From Guadua angustifolia (taxonomy: Eukaryota > Streptophyta > Magnoliopsida > Poales > Poaceae), in contig CM070501.1 in NCBI GenBank assembly GCA_036346375.1, positions 32,508,539 to 32,572,538 of the forward strand: 64,000 nucleotides of DNA. Direction: 5' to 3'. This document shows positions 1 to 10,881 of the stretch, piece after piece. The first letter of the stretch is position 1; every line of letters starts with the position of its first letter. The notes beneath the pieces are model-generated. The model ran no database searches. It had not been told where the DNA came from and saw only the letters and a program-made list of their open reading frames with translations. Both the position numbers and the translations under genes were made by a program.

Positions 1-1937
1 GGCAACCACACGAGGTGCTATTTGCTTCTCCCACGTCGTTGGTAAAATCAGTCCTGATCGATGTGGCATACACCGAATAAGTTTGAGTAAATTTGAGGCC
101 TCCTGCTAGTCACCTGACAGGAAATGAGTTTGGTTGTGATCAACATGTAATGATTAGAAATGCAGCTTATGATGCCAGCTTACTAGGCTAACTACATACG
201 CCATTTAGGACCTTTTTTTTAAAAAAAAAATTTGTTTGCAAAGTTTATAAGTTGGATGTTAGCATATGTCTTCCTCTGTTTTATGTATTGATTCTCTTAA
301 TCATCGTCGCATGCAACGGTTAGGGGACACATAATTTATCCAAGAGTGCTAGATGCCAAAGAAATAATTAAGGATGCTATATATCAGTTAGCTAATTTAT
401 CACAAAACCGGTAATTGTAATGTGTTGTGCTAGCTAGTTTATTCAGGATCACTGCTTAAATATGAGCAGATTGAGGCCTTTGAGTGGTGCTATTGTGATG
501 CGGATGTGCATTGTTACGCAGACCAGAGTCGCCTGATCCTCAACGTAGATGCGGAAAGATTTGACCTCCATATACAGATGGCAGAGGAAGAACACGCCTA
601 CCAAACCCGACCGTGTCTAGAAACTGCACGAGTCGTTGTCAGGTTAAACTGTGCGTCTGATTAGGGGCTGAACAATGCTACATATCATATGGTACATGCG
701 ATTTAAGTGATATGGAGTAGGAAGAAATATGATATCTACTATTTAACAGACGACCTTTTATATATATATATATATATTTATATAATCTAATAATTATATA
801 AGAGACTATTACATACAATTATATATAGAGATATATTATAAATAACCACCGTCTATGTTAGTGTACATGTCCTCAGTGGAGACGGGGGGCTGTCGACTTG
901 TCGTTGGTTCCAGCTGATTAAACATCAATCACTAACGATGCCGTAACTAATGGAGCTGTTGGTATCGTGCCACGAACTATAGGTGGAAAGCCAACAAAAC
1001 ACGCATCTTTCAACGAGGAGAATGGCCAATTATAAGTGACCGAGAGGGAGATGTGCGCGCAGCCATGTGTCTGGGCTTTTCATGCGGCCAGACGCGAGTT
1101 TGGTGCGTGACGATCTTTGCCCCGAGATTGCCGTCACACCGCCGACTCCAGCCAGATCTTTGCCCCGAGATTTGTCTGTTACTCCGTATTTCGTTCGATC
1201 TTAAAGAGAAGTGCAGGCGCGGTAAACTTCAATCTTTTGCCAAGGGTGCAGGTGTCGCGAAACGGCAGAAGAAAGCAGAAACTGACATGGGCTTCCTTCC
1301 GGGGCAACCCCTCCCAGGCCTTGAGCCCTTGACTAATGGTTATCGTCAGTTCGTCGCTCGAGGCTACCGAACCGCACAACCTTTTTTGACCAAACCGTTC
1401 ATTCAGATCCTTCCGAGGCCTCAACTGCCTCCGTTAGTCCACAGAAGAATCCAACAAGCGGCACGGATCCAAGCCGTTCGATCGGGCGCTCTCCACCTCT
1501 CTGGATCGGGAAGGCAAGGCAAGAAAAACATGCGCTAGTGCTTTTAATATATATTTATACGAATTTTAAAGTAAACGATGTGAGTAATTATCATTCATTC
1601 GTCATTTCCGTTTTAACATTTTTATAACATATATAAACACACAAGCAACTCTTCGTCTGTGCGATTGCGAGAGAGAGAGAAAGCACAGTGCTGGGGAGCA
1701 TGCAAGGTAAGCCGGCACGCCTGGTTGTGACGGCCACTTGGGCTCCAGCACCAGCACTCGCAAACCATACCCGTAACCTGCGGACCTTTTTGGTGTGCAC
1801 CTGGGGTTTCACGGTTTATTTCAGATATCCCCTGTGAGGTGTCCTTCCACATCTGGGCCATCTAGCAAACAAGAGAGAGAGAGAGAGTAAAGCTGATTGG
1901 AATAATACTTTGTGTTAAACTTCTGCTGATTTGCAAC
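1..1937. other. Intergenic, no supported gene
   Basis: I see no gene here. There is a TA-rich microsatellite tract near 758-850 and a short GA run near 1667-1681 and 1873-1888. A 161-codon open frame at 1053-1538 has no recognisable domain, no splice context and an unremarkable composition, so I do not annotate it as coding. Confidence 0.6.
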
Positions 1938-1940
1938 AGG

Positions 1941-2481
1941 CACTACTACAGATCAGACCTTCCATACCGGCCCATCAGTTCCGGTTGGATTTGAACCCGC
2001 ATCTTGATGAGGGCTTCATGCGGTTTATTAGCTCTGAGGGATCGTGGGCTTTGATGCGGTTAAATAACCGACCGTCTCGATCTCCTCTATCGATCGGTCG
2101 GTTAATGTTCTGAACCGGTACTAAATGATCGTATATTAGTACCGGTTACTTAACCCGATTACGATCTTCAGATCGTTCGTGTTATGAACCGCATCGATGC
2201 CTCGCTTGAGGAAAGTTCAAAAGGAATGCATATTCTATGTATATCAGTACGCGATGGTGAGTGGGTTGGTTAGAAGGGTGAGGCTGGAGTCACGAGGTTG
2301 CGGGTTCGAGTTCCGCTTCTCCCATACACCCTCGATATATTTTAAAACATTTCTAGTCCTATCGAGACGGTTGGTGGAACCAGATCGATGCCTAATAAAC
2401 ATCGATCCGGATCGCTATCCGGTTCAAAACCGTATTAATAGCCCTTTTTAACCGGTACTGAATATCCTTTCTGTAGTAGTG
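1941..2481. mobile_element. CACTA-type non-autonomous element (541 bp)
   Basis: The element begins CACTACTACAGA and ends with its reverse complement TCTGTAGTAGTG. It is flanked by the 3-bp direct repeat AGG at 1938-1940 and 2482-2484, as expected for CACTA elements. Inside are subterminal-style ACCGGTAC repeats, including a perfect 12-bp inverted repeat at 2113-2124 and 2136-2147. It has no transposase. A tRNA-like T-arm lies near 2290-2325. Confidence 0.8.
2245..2330 (+). other. tRNA-like (SINE-like) segment inside the CACTA element
   Basis: The stretch contains TTCGAGT as a 7-nt loop closed by a GCGGG/TCCGC stem, which is a canonical tRNA T-arm with a Pol III B-box core. An A-box-like TGGTTAGAAGG lies about 40 bases upstream. 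No complete acceptor stem pairs, so this is not a functional tRNA. A tRNA-derived SINE fragment is the likeliest reading. Confidence 0.35.
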
Positions 2482-3091
2482 AGGATGGCATATTGCACCG
2501 AAATATATAGAGTGCTAGCAATCTGATGTTTGATCGGAGAGTTTTTATTGGACACGTCGGCACAATATTTTTCTATAATGTCTGCAACAATTGTATCATT
2601 GTGTGCACCTTTTTTTTAATCAACATTCCTACTGTACATAGTGATTATAATTGTTGCACATATTAGAAAAAATGTTACATTCCATCGGATATCTGAGTCC
2701 TAGCAATACCGAAATATATATTACGTATGTGTCTCTAATTCTCTACAAATGTGAAGTATGAATTATGTCTCCTTACGTAGGTCTGTACAGATTGAGCTTT
2801 GCGGTGGCAAATCAAAGCAGCAAACACGCGACCATACAGAAGACAATGAGTTGCACGTACGCTTGGAGCATGCCTTTTGCCTTACACACCAAGCAGCTCG
2901 TCGTAAAAAGCACCGAACTGAGGGTGCAAAGTGCAAACCGCGATAGGCTCCCCTCGAAACGGTTTCCTTTATATGTGCCCCGACCGGCGACTGGTCTCCC
3001 ACCCGGCCAGCCCCCGCACGTCGCCTTGCACGTCTCCGTCCCATACTCCTATCCAAGAATCATCTTCCCACCTAGGGCTCGGCCTCCTCCC

Positions 3092-3592
3092 ATGGCCATG
3101 GCCATCGAGCCCGACATAGAACCGGCGACGGCGTCCGAAACGACGGCCATCTCCACTCAAGTCGGCGCGGCCACGGGCACGCGGCAGCGCAGGGGGTGGC
3201 TCCGGCGGATGATGCCTCGGGGGTACTACTCGCCCATGGGCATCAAGCAGGGGACATCGCCGGGAAGGACACCCGAGATGGCGCCCATGTACCCGGTGGC
3301 TGCTGTCGACGAGGGCACAGAGAAGCCGCGGCGCGGGTGGCTGCGGCGGCTGATAACGCAGGAGTACGCGCAGCGACGGCGGTGGAAGAATCTGGGCGTC
3401 GCGACGAGGCTGGCCGGCCTGTCGCGGTCTCTGCGGTGGGAGCGGCTGTCGCGGCTCTCGGTTAGCCTGAGGAGCAGCTGGGCGTCGGCGCTGCTCGACG
3501 CCGTCGCGTTCCGCGTGATGTACGTGGTGGAGGCCGTCGTGCTCGGGCTCGCTCTGTCCTGCTTCTTCTGCTGCTGCGGCTGCCAGATATAG
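3092..3592 (+). CDS. Small grass-type protein with duplicated RRGWLRR motif and Cys-rich tail (166 aa)
   Basis: This is a single-exon reading frame in GC-rich sequence. I chose the ATG at 3092; the frame stays open upstream to 2765, but composition changes near 3060 and a TATATG box lies about 120 bp before this ATG. The protein has an acidic, Thr/Ala-rich N terminus and then the basic motif RRGWLRR twice (residues 33-39 and 80-86). An Arg-rich amphipathic stretch (about 93-130) follows. The last 25 residues are hydrophobic and end in a cysteine cluster (FFCCCGCQI). The tail could be a membrane anchor with acylated cysteines, but that is inference. I do not recognise the family. Regular composition and an undamaged frame argue that it is real. 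Confidence 0.6.
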   Translation: MAMAIEPDIEPATASETTAISTQVGAATGTRQRRGWLRRMMPRGYYSPMGIKQGTSPGRTPEMAPMYPVAAVDEGTEKPRRGWLRRLITQEYAQRRRWKNLGVATRLAGLSRSLRWERLSRLSVSLRSSWASALLDAVAFRVMYVVEAVVLGLALSCFFCCCGCQI

Positions 3593-4131
3593 ATAGCCTG
3601 CCTCTGCCTGTCCATCGTGCAATTGAGCGTGTAATCTCCTAATCATTGCTTAGTTTCTTTGTTATGTTGTAAAGATCTGTCTTTCCGAACCAATGAAATT
3701 TGCATTCGCCGCTTCGAATTAATTTGGTTAAGTCATTCGAGTTATTGGACGTTCTTACTTCTTAGACGCAAAAGATGTCGCCTAAATTGCAAGGCACCGG
3801 GCACGGAGTTGCTCGCATGTTGCCGGTGCCGGGGACGCGCCCATGCGTGCGCTCATGCCTGTAATTGTATTGTCCGAACCCCTACCGACGTCGCCGCCGC
3901 GGCCGCTCCGCACGTAGTGTACGTTCACCGACAAGCATGGCCATCCACACCGGCAAAGTTAGTGCCGGCCATCATCGCCTCTGTGCCGGACACTAGCAAG
4001 TCTCGTTCAATCGATATATGCTCTACTCGAGGGCATGGAAAGGGAGTTTTACAGGCACTGCGAAGTTTCTACTGTCAATGCTCACTAGGCACATTTTTGC
4101 TAGTGTTGTGTACGGTCACAAATAAGTGATA
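3593..4131. other. 3' flank of the small-protein gene, nothing recognised
   Basis: This covers the 3' untranslated and downstream sequence of the preceding gene. A frame at 3659-4129 is open but Cys/Arg-rich without a domain, and I consider it chance. Confidence 0.4.
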
Positions 4132-4346
4132 GTCTCAAAAACTTAATTTTGATCGCTGACTTCTACTATATTATATTTCTAATCCTAATAAAGTTATGAT
4201 GTTCTCAAAAAGTTTTTTAAGACGAATATGATCATGCAGTCTCAAAAAATTAATTTTGATCGCTGACTTCTACTATGTAATGTTTCTAATCCTAATAAAG
4301 TTATGATGTTCTCAAAAAGTTTTTTTAAGACGAATCTGATCGTGAA
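4132..4346. repeat. Tandem duplication, 107-bp unit, two copies
   Basis: The unit beginning GTCTCAAAAA at 4132 repeats at 4239 with only a few changes. Downstream, at about 4420-4430, is CCGGAGGGAGTA, which resembles a Stowaway MITE end. The duplication may therefore lie inside a decayed MITE whose left end I cannot find. Confidence 0.7.
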
Positions 4347-4960
4347 CGCCGCTGATCTTAGGAAATGGAGTATATTGTTGATCCAAGTTAAGATAGTTTG
4401 ATTACATGCTTATTTTTCCGGAGGGAGTATTATCGCTGTCCTCGTGTTTGTCTTCTACCATACGTGCCCTTTTCTTGAAGTAATGGAAGTAGTTTGACTG
4501 TTCTGTAGCAGTAGCACTACTACGTACATGGTTTCAGTACTACGCAACAGAAAACACATTGTTTCCTATGATATTTGTGATCAAATTTATCATCTAGCAC
4601 CCTATCCAAACTGGCCTTTTACAATTTTGGCACACATGACAAATGACATCGTTTTCCTTTGGCACTGCCAAGTGCTGACGGCTTGTTGAAATATCCGCCG
4701 CAGCCAAGACGGTTAAGATATTCGTTCTACAGTCCACATCACCCAACCTGAAAATCGCAACCTTGGCAGAATTGACAGAACTTAATTTACTGCTTCTCGA
4801 TCGTGCATGGCCTCTTCCTAGTGGAACACACAACCTTATCTACGGTTCCTGTTTCCCTCCAATATTGTGAGGAGGGTAGAAGGACAAAAATCCAGATATT
4901 CTTTTTTTTAAAAAAAATTGACTATCTTTCCAATACAATTACAAAAACATTTTTCTTTCT

Positions 4961-5028
4961 GATCACAGAAGCATCAATAAACATCGTCTACTGTGATCGC
5001 AGAAGCATCAATAAACATCGTCTACTGT
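4961..5028. repeat. Tandem duplication, 34-bp unit, two copies
   Basis: GATCACAGAAGCATC at 4961 is repeated at 4995 with one base changed (CAC to CGC). A second short duplication (27-bp unit starting CACCGTGG at 5218 and 5245) lies just downstream. Confidence 0.75.
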
Positions 5029-6232
5029 GCTCACGTACCAGCAGGAGGTACCATGCAGCAAGAGCTTGGAATGAGCACCTACTGAGCATTGCTACCTCAG
5101 TAGCATTAATGAACTAGTTTAATTATAACAAAATCATTAATTAAGTGATTAATCAATTAAAAAGTAAATAATTAATGTTATAATTTTTTGACGAGCCACG
5201 GGATCTCGGTAGGTATTCACCGTGGTCTTCTAAGTGACACGTGTCACCGTGGTCTTCTAAGTAACGTGTCACCTATTATAGTTTTCGTAGTTAGGAAAAG
5301 AGCTATTTTTTTAATTGTTTCTTAGAAGATGATCAAAGTCAAAAAAAAAATGTTTTAACGAGGGCTAAAACTTCGAAGGGTAACAAGCGTACGACAGGCA
5401 GATAAAGAGCGGAGAGCACAAGGATTTCCGTATTTTCCTATTATTTTTCATTCATTCGAGGGAGGTGTGCGAGGTGTCAGCGAGCAGGTGGCTAGGCGGC
5501 TGCAAGCTAGCGCGGTGCGTCAGCTTGGTTTCGCCGCGCCCACCTCGGCTGCCGCCACCCGATGGACCACGCCCTCGAAGCTTCAGTGGCCTCGGCGTCG
5601 TCGTGTCGTGGCCTCATCGCCACGCCCGTGCTGGGGATGTTCACTGGTGCCTGCCTCTCTGGTCCTCTGCTTAGTGAAAAGCAGGAAACCGCTAGAACAT
5701 TGGAGCATGCACACCTGGTAGTTAGCAGTACAATGTCGTCGTCTTGTCGTCGCAGATGCATCTGCAGTCTGCAGATGTTGTTGGAACTTGCTTGTCTTTT
5801 GCAGCATACAGAAAACTTGCACAGTTTTAGCGAATGGAGCTGTAAATTGTTTGTAGTTCAATTTTGCTATATGAGTTTACACCTTGTTTGCTAAAGTGGA
5901 TATTTAAAGTACTCAATTAAGTACCCGGGATGCCCCCAGGAGGGTTTACTTCGCAAGAAGTATGCGAAGTCAAGGACTGGGAAATTCAATGGCAATCGTA
6001 GATCAGAAGAGATATATACGTTCGAAGAACTAGATATATACAGAGATTTATTTGCACTTCAGACCATACAGTACGCAGGACCCTTTTTGGTCACGTCAGG
6101 CAGTAGTCAATCCTAGTGACGGCAGACAAATAATCACAAACCTTCGATGACTTCACGAGACTCTCTACATCTGTGGTCTTCGAGCAATGGGACTCCCGTT
6201 GCGATCCTGGAGATGCCCTTAGAACTTGGGAG
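5029..6232. other. Intergenic, includes the 3' flank of the LPP gene
   Basis: I find no gene. Open frames near 5465-5894 overlap one another on both strands and show no domain. The segment nearest 6232 is the presumed 3' untranslated region of the lipid phosphate phosphatase locus, which reads on the minus strand. Confidence 0.5.
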
Positions 6233-6408
6233 TTATCGGTCTCTCCTACCTTCCATTGCATCCATTGTTTGGCTCGAGTTAGCTGCTATCTGACCTTGCC
6301 AAGAAATAGCTGCTGCTGAGTCGGTGTTACTCATTTCGGTAGCATGCTGCGTTTGGCTTTCGCCTTCCCTCTCGGTGATGTGCCTAAAGTGCGCGTGAGG
6401 CCATAACC

Positions 6409-7397
6409 CTCGAGTCATTGAGTGGATAGTTAAGCATTAGCTTGTGTGCACAGAGGAAACAAAATGAGAGAACCGAGCATTGCTCGGTTGGTTGGCGAGA
6501 GCGCGTGGATCGCTCGCCGCCTACCCTGGTTCACTTAGTCGAACGCGCCTGCTCACGGTAATAAAAAATGATACATACATGCGTGCGAGTATGTATGTGC
6601 GTAGTGTACATAAATTGTATATATCTGCCTTGTATCACCTTAAAAAAAAAGGGAAAACAAAATAAAGGGCAACTTTAGAATTGCTTAGAATTTTGTAATT
6701 AAGGTTAATTTATAATTTGCTGCATTTCACTAGTCACAATGTTGTACTCCCTCATATAAAAAAAAGGTGTATTGAGATACGTGCGACCAAACTTGTAAAA
6801 TTTTGATTATCGATATTTGAAAAGTTGCATTCGGATACGTGCAACCAAATTTTTAAAATTTGACAATGGATATCATTTTCAAATATTAGGAAGGGGTACA
6901 TAAAGATTATATAGGTAGATTTGTTTTGAAAAATATCTTCATAATATTATAATTTTATTGGCTTTACAAATATATTATAATAGAAATTAGTGATCAAGTT
7001 ATATTTGGTGACCGTGCCAATATTTAAAACGATATTTTCTTTTTGACTGCAGAGAATTCAAGATTTCGCATGTTTCCGGAGTGAATTTACACCTTCAATT
7101 CTAGGCAAATTACGTATTTCCTTTAGAGATACCCCTTTCTTCTTTTTTAAGACTGTGGATTTTGTCACGTTAAAATGATATCCCTAGATTTGTCATAAAA
7201 ATAATTTCATACCGTTATGTTTTTAATAACTTTTATAACATATAATTAAGAAAAATAATGGCTAAATATGTATATTGGAGACTGCGTCGATATCTAAAAA
7301 ATAAGTGAAAAATAAAATACTTATCATTGATCCATTTAACCGTAAGTCTGCACTGACATGAAAGGGAAAACAGAGGAAAAGAAAGAAAAGGAAGTAC
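6409..7397. other. Intron 6 of the LPP locus, with SINE-like and MITE-like debris
   Basis: At 989 bp this is by far the longest intron of the gene. An 8-bp palindromic ACCGAGCA/TGCTCGGT lies near 6470-6487, followed by TGGTTGGCGAGAG, which resembles a Pol III A box, and an A-rich end near 6640-6665. This could be a worn tRNA-derived SINE. TACTCCCTC near 6747 resembles a MITE end. Neither call is firm. Confidence 0.35.
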
Positions 7398-7918
7398 CTT
7401 TCTCATCAGAAGGTAGCGGAAAGAACTGCAGGTAGCAAACAGAGGAAACCACCACTCCTACATGGACATGCAGAACTCATCAGCACACAAATGAGATTTC
7501 GGAGTAGTGGTCAAAGTGTGCCTGGAGTCTAAATGACGAAGGCAAATTCATGAAACACCTACCGAAGACGCCGCCCGCGCACACGTCCTGCCAATGGTGG
7601 CAGTAGTCATCCACCCGCGAGATCGCAATCATCGCCGCGACGAGCAGAGGGAAAAGGACCATGCACAGCTTGCCGACGTGACCCCTTGGATCGAAGACGG
7701 TGATTTTCCCGGCGAGGTACCATGACAGGAATCCCAGACCGGCAAAAGACCCTGCGCCACATCGCAAGAAAAGAGCTGATCAAACCACTGATTAGGGACA
7801 TATTCTTTTGTAGTTATCGTGAGCCGACTGAACTCGTGACGGTAACCGCACAGTTCAATCTAGTAAAAAGAACGATCAGGCTGTTAATTGATTGATACTA
7901 TGTGAGTGGAACTCACAT

Positions 7919-7923
7919 GAAGT
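7919..7923. repeat. Target-site duplication GAAGT (left copy)
   Basis: GAAGT here matches GAAGT at 10882-10886. The two copies directly flank the TG...CA ends of the retrotransposon. Removing one copy and the element restores the LPP reading frame, which confirms the insertion point. Confidence 0.95.
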
Positions 7924-8320
7924 TGTCAGGGTGTTGGCTTCGGAGGAAGATCAGGAAGACGAAAGACAGGAGATAATGGAATCAGATGGGATCGAAGGGA
8001 CGACACAGATGATGCGGGAAGGATCGGGCGGCAATGATGCTGTAATGCTGGTGAATAGTGTTGTCCGAGAATGAGATTAGTAATTGTAAATGGATGCTTT
8101 TACTTTTACTGTTGTCGGTTGTGCCGAAGGAAAACAGAGTTAAAACCTGGGGTATAAAAGAAGAGTGTAACGAGGAAAAGAGGGCAGAATAGAAAAATGG
8201 ATTGAACTCCCTTCTCCTCTCGTGTTCTTCCAACTGCTTCTCCTACCTTCTACTTCTTCTCAACCCCGATTCTCCTCTGGAATCCCTTCCCCAGTTCGTG
8301 CGCATCGTCAGGTCATCACA
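7924..8320 (+). repeat. 5' LTR of the LPP-disrupting element
   Basis: This is a 397-bp terminal repeat with TG/CA ends and a TATAAAA box at 8153-8159, the likely promoter of the element. Its partner is 10485-10881. Confidence 0.95.
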
Positions 8321-8323
8321 ATT

Positions 8324-8336
8324 TGGTATCAGAGCC
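8324..8336 (+). promoter_or_regulatory. Retroelement primer binding site (tRNA-iMet type)
   Basis: TGGTATCAGAGCC begins three bases after the 5' LTR and is complementary to the 3' end of plant initiator tRNA-Met. It marks the minus-strand DNA start site of reverse transcription. Confidence 0.9.
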
Positions 8337-8769
8337 ACACACCTGGGGTTCCGCCGCCGCTGATCTTCATCGCGCAGTCCGTTGTCTTCGGCGCCGTCGC
8401 GACCTTCAGTTATCTCGGCTTCCGCGCACTCGGTCTTCTCGGCTCCGGCACCGACCGCCTCCGCGGACCACCGCGCTGGACGTCGCCCCTTCGGCACGCA
8501 GATCCTCAGCTCCAGATCCGCGCGGTTCTACGACCGCCGATTCGCCTCGCCGCCGCCTCACCTGCCTTCGTGCGGCTTCCTCCGAGTCACCGGCAACAGC
8601 GCCCGAGCGTTGCCCTCCTGGCCACGCCACTCCAGCCGCCCCTTCAAGTCCGCCGTTGCAGCCGCACCGACGCATCCTTTGGGCGAAGTTCTCTCGAGGA
8701 GTTGCTGACTAGTTCCGGTGAAGTGAACTCACGAAGCCATCCATTCAGACTCGATTGGTGTTGGGGGCG

Positions 8770-10635
8770 ATGGAAGAAGCAGTAAATCAAGTGGAGGCTA
8801 GATGGGAATTGATGGATGAGAGATGGGAGTCCTTAAAGGTAAATCTAGACTTTATCATAGAGAAAATCAAGCCCATAGAAGTGATTCCAGTCATCCAGGC
8901 GCAAGTTGAGAAACATAATACCGTAATCTCTGGTTTGATGGAGCAATTTCAAAAGTTGATGCACTCAGGAAAGGGAAATCAAGTAACACAAGTACCATCA
9001 AGAGTGGATGAGGAACCAGGAATTTCTGTACTTGGTCATGTTCAAACAACTGCAGCAGTTCAGGGTGGTGAATTAACAACGGGTTTGTTAGGCAAATGTC
9101 CGTTGCCCCCATGGAGAATGGGTTCGGACAGCCAGAAGTTGAGCAAACCAATTCCAAATCAAATCGCTCAAGCAGTGAATGGTGAGAAGAAAACACCCAT
9201 TCCTAAAATGGTGTTTCCTAAGTTTGATGGGGAAGAACCCCGAATCTGGAAGAGCCAGTGCTTGCAATACTTCCAGATGTATAATATTGATGAATCCTTG
9301 TGGGTTACAGCTGCTGAAATGAATATGGAGGGAAATGCCGCTATGTGGTTGCAGATGTATCGGAAAGAGCATTCGCTGGGAAACTGGGAGCATTTCATGT
9401 TGGCTGTGGTTTCTGAGTTTGGAGCTTATGATTCTCAGAGAAACATACGAGAACTGACTCAGTTAAAACAGTCTGGAGGAGTATCTGAGTATAAGAATCA
9501 AGTTGAAGCTGCTATGAATGAGGTTCGTGCTTACCATAAGCTATGCACCGAAGAATTTTTTGTCAATCAATTTATCATGGGGCTGAAGGATGAGCTGAAG
9601 TATGATGTTGAAGTTCAATTGTCTGAATCAGTTTGCAAGGCCTTTCTTCTAACTCAAATTCAGGAAGAAAAATGGGAAAAGTTCAGAGCTAAACCACCTA
9701 AACCAGGGATGGTTCATAAGACAGGTGGGAATTATTGTAATGAGCCAGCGGTTGGTTACAATAAACCACCACTGGAGGATCTTGGGCAAGCCAGACAACT
9801 CCTAGAGTACCATCGAGCTCGAGGGCTTTGCTTCAAGTGTGGAGAGAAATATGAAAAGGATCATCAGTGTAAACCACAACATGTTGCCCAGATGCATGCG
9901 ATGCAGATAGACACAGGTCCGGAGTATATCAGTGAGGAGACACTGCAAGATTTGGAAGTCGCAGACAAAGACTTTGAGCAGTACAAGGAAGTATTTACTG
10001 AACCGTCTTCTTTACCACCTTTGCGCCTTTATGATCATGCTATGTCTTTGATGGAGCAACACTTAGTTTCTGATCTACAACGCAAGGCCATGACAAAACT
10101 GAAGACCCATAAGTTTCGAATTCAGTATAAACAGGGCTGTCTAACTTCTGCTGCTGATGCGCTTTCGTGTGAGGGGCATTTGATGTCGCTTCAGGCAGTG
10201 TCGGGAGCTCATTCATTGTGGTTGCAGGAAATACTTAACTCTTATGCTACGGACTCTAAAGCTCAGCAGTTGTTAGCAGCTTTAGCTATTCAAAGCCCTG
10301 ATGAACACAGGTTCGAATTATGCCAAGGTTTGATCAAATTGCATGGCCGTATTTGGGTCGGTAAAAATTCAGAGTTGCAAACCAAAATCATCCATGCTTT
10401 CCATGTCAGTGCATTCGGGCTATTGCAGCTACTGCCTGTTCCAGATGCTGCTTGGGGACAAGCAGGAATTGCAGGCGGGGGTAATGTCAGGGTGTTGGCT
10501 TCGGAGGAAGATCAGGAAGACGAAAGACAGAAGATAATGGAATCAGATGGGATCGAAGGGACGACACAGATGATGCGGGAAGGATCGGGCGGCAATGATG
10601 CTGTAATGCTGGTGAATAGTGTTGTCCGAGAATGA
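8770..10635 (+). CDS. Chimeric gag - partial pol reading frame of the non-autonomous element (621 aa)
   Basis: One uninterrupted frame starts at the ATG at 8770. The N-terminal 120 residues form a coiled-coil-like leader. A retrotransposon gag domain follows (about residues 145-310, beginning PKFDGEEP). A plant-type zinc knuckle (CFKCG...DHQC) is near residue 360. The frame then joins an early reverse-transcriptase piece (VFTEPSSLPPLR) directly to the end of RNase H (KAMTKLKTHKF... AADALS) and to part of the integrase zinc-binding region (GRIWVGKNSELQTK). Protease, the RT active site and the integrase core are absent. The frame continues through the end of the interior into the 3' LTR, where it stops. 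Two in-frame deletions best explain this. It may supply Gag; no catalysis is expected. Confidence 0.85.
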   Translation: MEEAVNQVEARWELMDERWESLKVNLDFIIEKIKPIEVIPVIQAQVEKHNTVISGLMEQFQKLMHSGKGNQVTQVPSRVDEEPGISVLGHVQTTAAVQGGELTTGLLGKCPLPPWRMGSDSQKLSKPIPNQIAQAVNGEKKTPIPKMVFPKFDGEEPRIWKSQCLQYFQMYNIDESLWVTAAEMNMEGNAAMWLQMYRKEHSLGNWEHFMLAVVSEFGAYDSQRNIRELTQLKQSGGVSEYKNQVEAAMNEVRAYHKLCTEEFFVNQFIMGLKDELKYDVEVQLSESVCKAFLLTQIQEEKWEKFRAKPPKPGMVHKTGGNYCNEPAVGYNKPPLEDLGQARQLLEYHRARGLCFKCGEKYEKDHQCKPQHVAQMHAMQIDTGPEYISEETLQDLEVADKDFEQYKEVFTEPSSLPPLRLYDHAMSLMEQHLVSDLQRKAMTKLKTHKFRIQYKQGCLTSAADALSCEGHLMSLQAVSGAHSLWLQEILNSYATDSKAQQLLAALAIQSPDEHRFELCQGLIKLHGRIWVGKNSELQTKIIHAFHVSAFGLLQLLPVPDAAWGQAGIAGGGNVRVLASEEDQEDERQKIMESDGIEGTTQMMREGSGGNDAVMLVNSVVRE

Positions 10636-10881
10636 GATTAGTAATTGTAAATGGATGCTTTTACTTTTACTGTTGTCGGTTGTGCCGAAGGAAAACAGAG
10701 TTAAAACCTGGGGTATAAAAGAAGAGTGTAACGAGGAAAAGAGGGCAGAATAGAAAAATGGATTGAACTCCCTTCTCCTCTTGTGTTCTTCCAACTGCTT
10801 CTCCTACCTTCTACTTCTTCTCAACCCCGATTCTCCTCTGGAATCCCTTCCCCAGTTCGTGCGCATCGTCAGGTCATCACA
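10485..10881 (+). repeat. 3' LTR of the LPP-disrupting element
   Basis: This 397-bp repeat is near-identical to 7924-8320. Its first 151 bp also encode the C terminus of the chimeric frame. Confidence 0.95.

Larger units (their letters stand above)
7924..10881 (+). mobile_element. Young non-autonomous Ty3/gypsy-type LTR retrotransposon (2958 bp)
   Basis: Two 397-bp LTRs begin TGTCAGGG and end CATCACA, with a 5-bp target duplication GAAGT. By eye I count two differences between the LTRs (near 7971/10532 and 8220/10781), so the insertion is recent. The primer binding site TGGTATCAGAGCC (8324-8336) matches the initiator methionine tRNA 3' end. A purine-rich tract, GCAGGCGGGGG, lies just before the 3' LTR. 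The interior has gag and only pieces of pol, so mobility would need help in trans. It lies opposite in sense to the LPP gene it disrupts. Confidence 0.95.

Noticed and set aside
1053..1538. 161-codon plus-strand frame
   Set aside because: No recognisable motif; competing frames overlap it and composition is not coding-like.
2245..2330. Functional tRNA gene
   Set aside because: Only the T-arm pairs properly; no acceptor or anticodon stem could be formed.
8222..8785. Open frames across the 5' LTR end and leader of the gypsy element
   Set aside because: They cross the LTR boundary and primer binding site and match no protein; the leader is GC-rich non-coding sequence.
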